Positions 17,209 to 17,653 of a DNA stretch of 17,653 bases are shown here, in pieces; positions within the stretch are counted from its first letter, which is position 1, and each line of letters begins with the position of its first letter. This DNA comes from Zelonia costaricensis (taxonomy: Eukaryota > Euglenozoa > Kinetoplastea > Trypanosomatida > Trypanosomatidae). The DNA lies in NCBI GenBank assembly GCA_030849075.1, contig JASAOO010003020.1, forward strand, positions 1 to 17,653, written 5' to 3'. The translations under genes and the position numbers were made by a program. The notes under the pieces are model-generated. The model saw only the letters and a program-made list of their open reading frames with translations. It searched no databases and was not told the DNA's origin.

Positions 17209-17653
17209 TCACATGCACAGCAGCAGGGCCATCTCCACCGTCTGCAGGCACCACGCCACAAGTATCAGAACGAAGCCAGCAGCGTAGCTCACCATGTCGC
17301 GCATCACTGCCGTGAAGGTGAAGCCAGCCATGAGGAAGGTCGCCTTCTTGTGGTACGCCACGGCCATGCACACCCAGCACACCAGCAGCGTGCAGAACGC
17401 GGTGGCGGAGAAGACGCCGGCCATGACCCGGAAAGTGCGCCTGCGCGCTAGCAGCACCGTCAGCGCCATCGCGATCGGCGTGAAGACGTTCGAGAGCGTG
17501 GCGAAGGTCGCGGCCGTGTTCATCGTGCCCTCGATCGGCTCGCTCGGGAAGCCCTTGTACGGAAGCTTGTCGGGGTTCGCCGTGTGGCTGCCGCACTCTT
17601 TGGAGCCCCACATCGAGTAGCAGAACAGCACCCCGTACACCTCCGGCCTCGCT
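17209..17653 (-). CDS. amastin-superfamily surface membrane protein, partial (5' end outside the window)
   Basis: The frame is open through the right edge, so the start lies outside; the visible part is 147 residues ending at the stop at 17209-17211. The GTG at 17638-17640 is internal, not a start. CYSMWGSKEC, shortly after the window edge, resembles the amastin signature (C-x-[ST]-x-W-G-x-K...C), here one residue shorter than the usual spacing. Three hydrophobic segments follow: around TLSNVFTPIAMALTVLL, around VMAGVFSATAFCTLLVCW, and a last one around AAGFVLILVAWCLQTVEM running nearly to the C-terminus. Amastins have four membrane segments with the signature after the first, so the first segment should lie outside the window. 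Amastins are kinetoplastid surface glycoproteins, many of them abundant in intracellular amastigotes. I cannot assign the alpha, beta, gamma or delta subfamily. Another four-span protein remains possible. Confidence 0.75.
   Translation of the reverse strand, partial: ARPEVYGVLFCYSMWGSKECGSHTANPDKLPYKGFPSEPIEGTMNTAATFATLSNVFTPIAMALTVLLARRRTFRVMAGVFSATAFCTLLVCWVCMAVAYHKKATFLMAGFTFTAVMRDMVSYAAGFVLILVAWCLQTVEMALLLCM

Noticed and set aside
1..17653. Search for CRISPR arrays, rRNA, toxin-antitoxin pairs or phage elements.
   Set aside because: The repeats are microsatellites, homopolymers or assembly duplicates without spacer-repeat periodicity. The sequence is eukaryotic (trypanosomatid) and nothing matches such systems.

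Overview
The window looks like nuclear DNA of a trypanosomatid, most likely a Leishmania-like parasite. Four intronless, GC-rich protein genes all lie on the minus strand, as in a trypanosomatid polycistronic unit. The spacers are full of CA/TG microsatellites and are strongly purine-biased on the plus strand, so the transcribed strand is pyrimidine-rich. Three of the genes have a polypyrimidine tract followed by an AG just upstream, which is the layout of a spliced-leader (SL) trans-splice acceptor. The fourth gene carries an amastin-like signature, a kinetoplastid-specific surface protein family. No bacterial promoter, Shine-Dalgarno or operator logic applies.

Layout in transcription order, right to left. 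(1) 17209-17653: the 3' part of an amastin-superfamily membrane protein gene that runs off the window edge. (2) 13043-15613: an 856-residue protein with a Q/P/G/M-rich, phosphosite-studded N-terminal half and a C-terminal half that I read as a degenerate, probably ATP-binding-dead kinesin motor domain plus a short coiled coil. (3) 5949-13042: a 7.1-kb interval in which I can support no coding gene. It contains microsatellites, homopolymers, two single-N assembly joins flanked by direct repeats, and orphan splice-acceptor-like sites. (4) 4809-5948 and 2254-3519: two tandem paralogous alpha/beta-hydrolases, each with an intact Ser-Asp-His triad. (5) 1-2253: noncoding, presumably the 3' UTR and downstream spacer of the last hydrolase.

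The points most worth following are these. The gene at 13043-15613 appears to be a pseudokinesin fused to a tail with nine matches to the hydrophobic-x-R-x-x-S kinase motif. The downstream hydrolase paralog ends in a type-1 peroxisomal/glycosomal targeting tripeptide (SRL) that the upstream paralog lacks, and it has an in-frame upstream ATG that would add a mitochondrial-presequence-like leader. Both N positions are flanked by (near-)perfect direct repeats that abut the N, so the 47-bp and 315-bp 'duplications' are probably unmerged contig ends rather than biology.

Gene regulation here is expected to be post-transcriptional (trans-splicing, 3' UTR elements). The neighbours share a polycistron but not an evident pathway, apart from the two related hydrolases.
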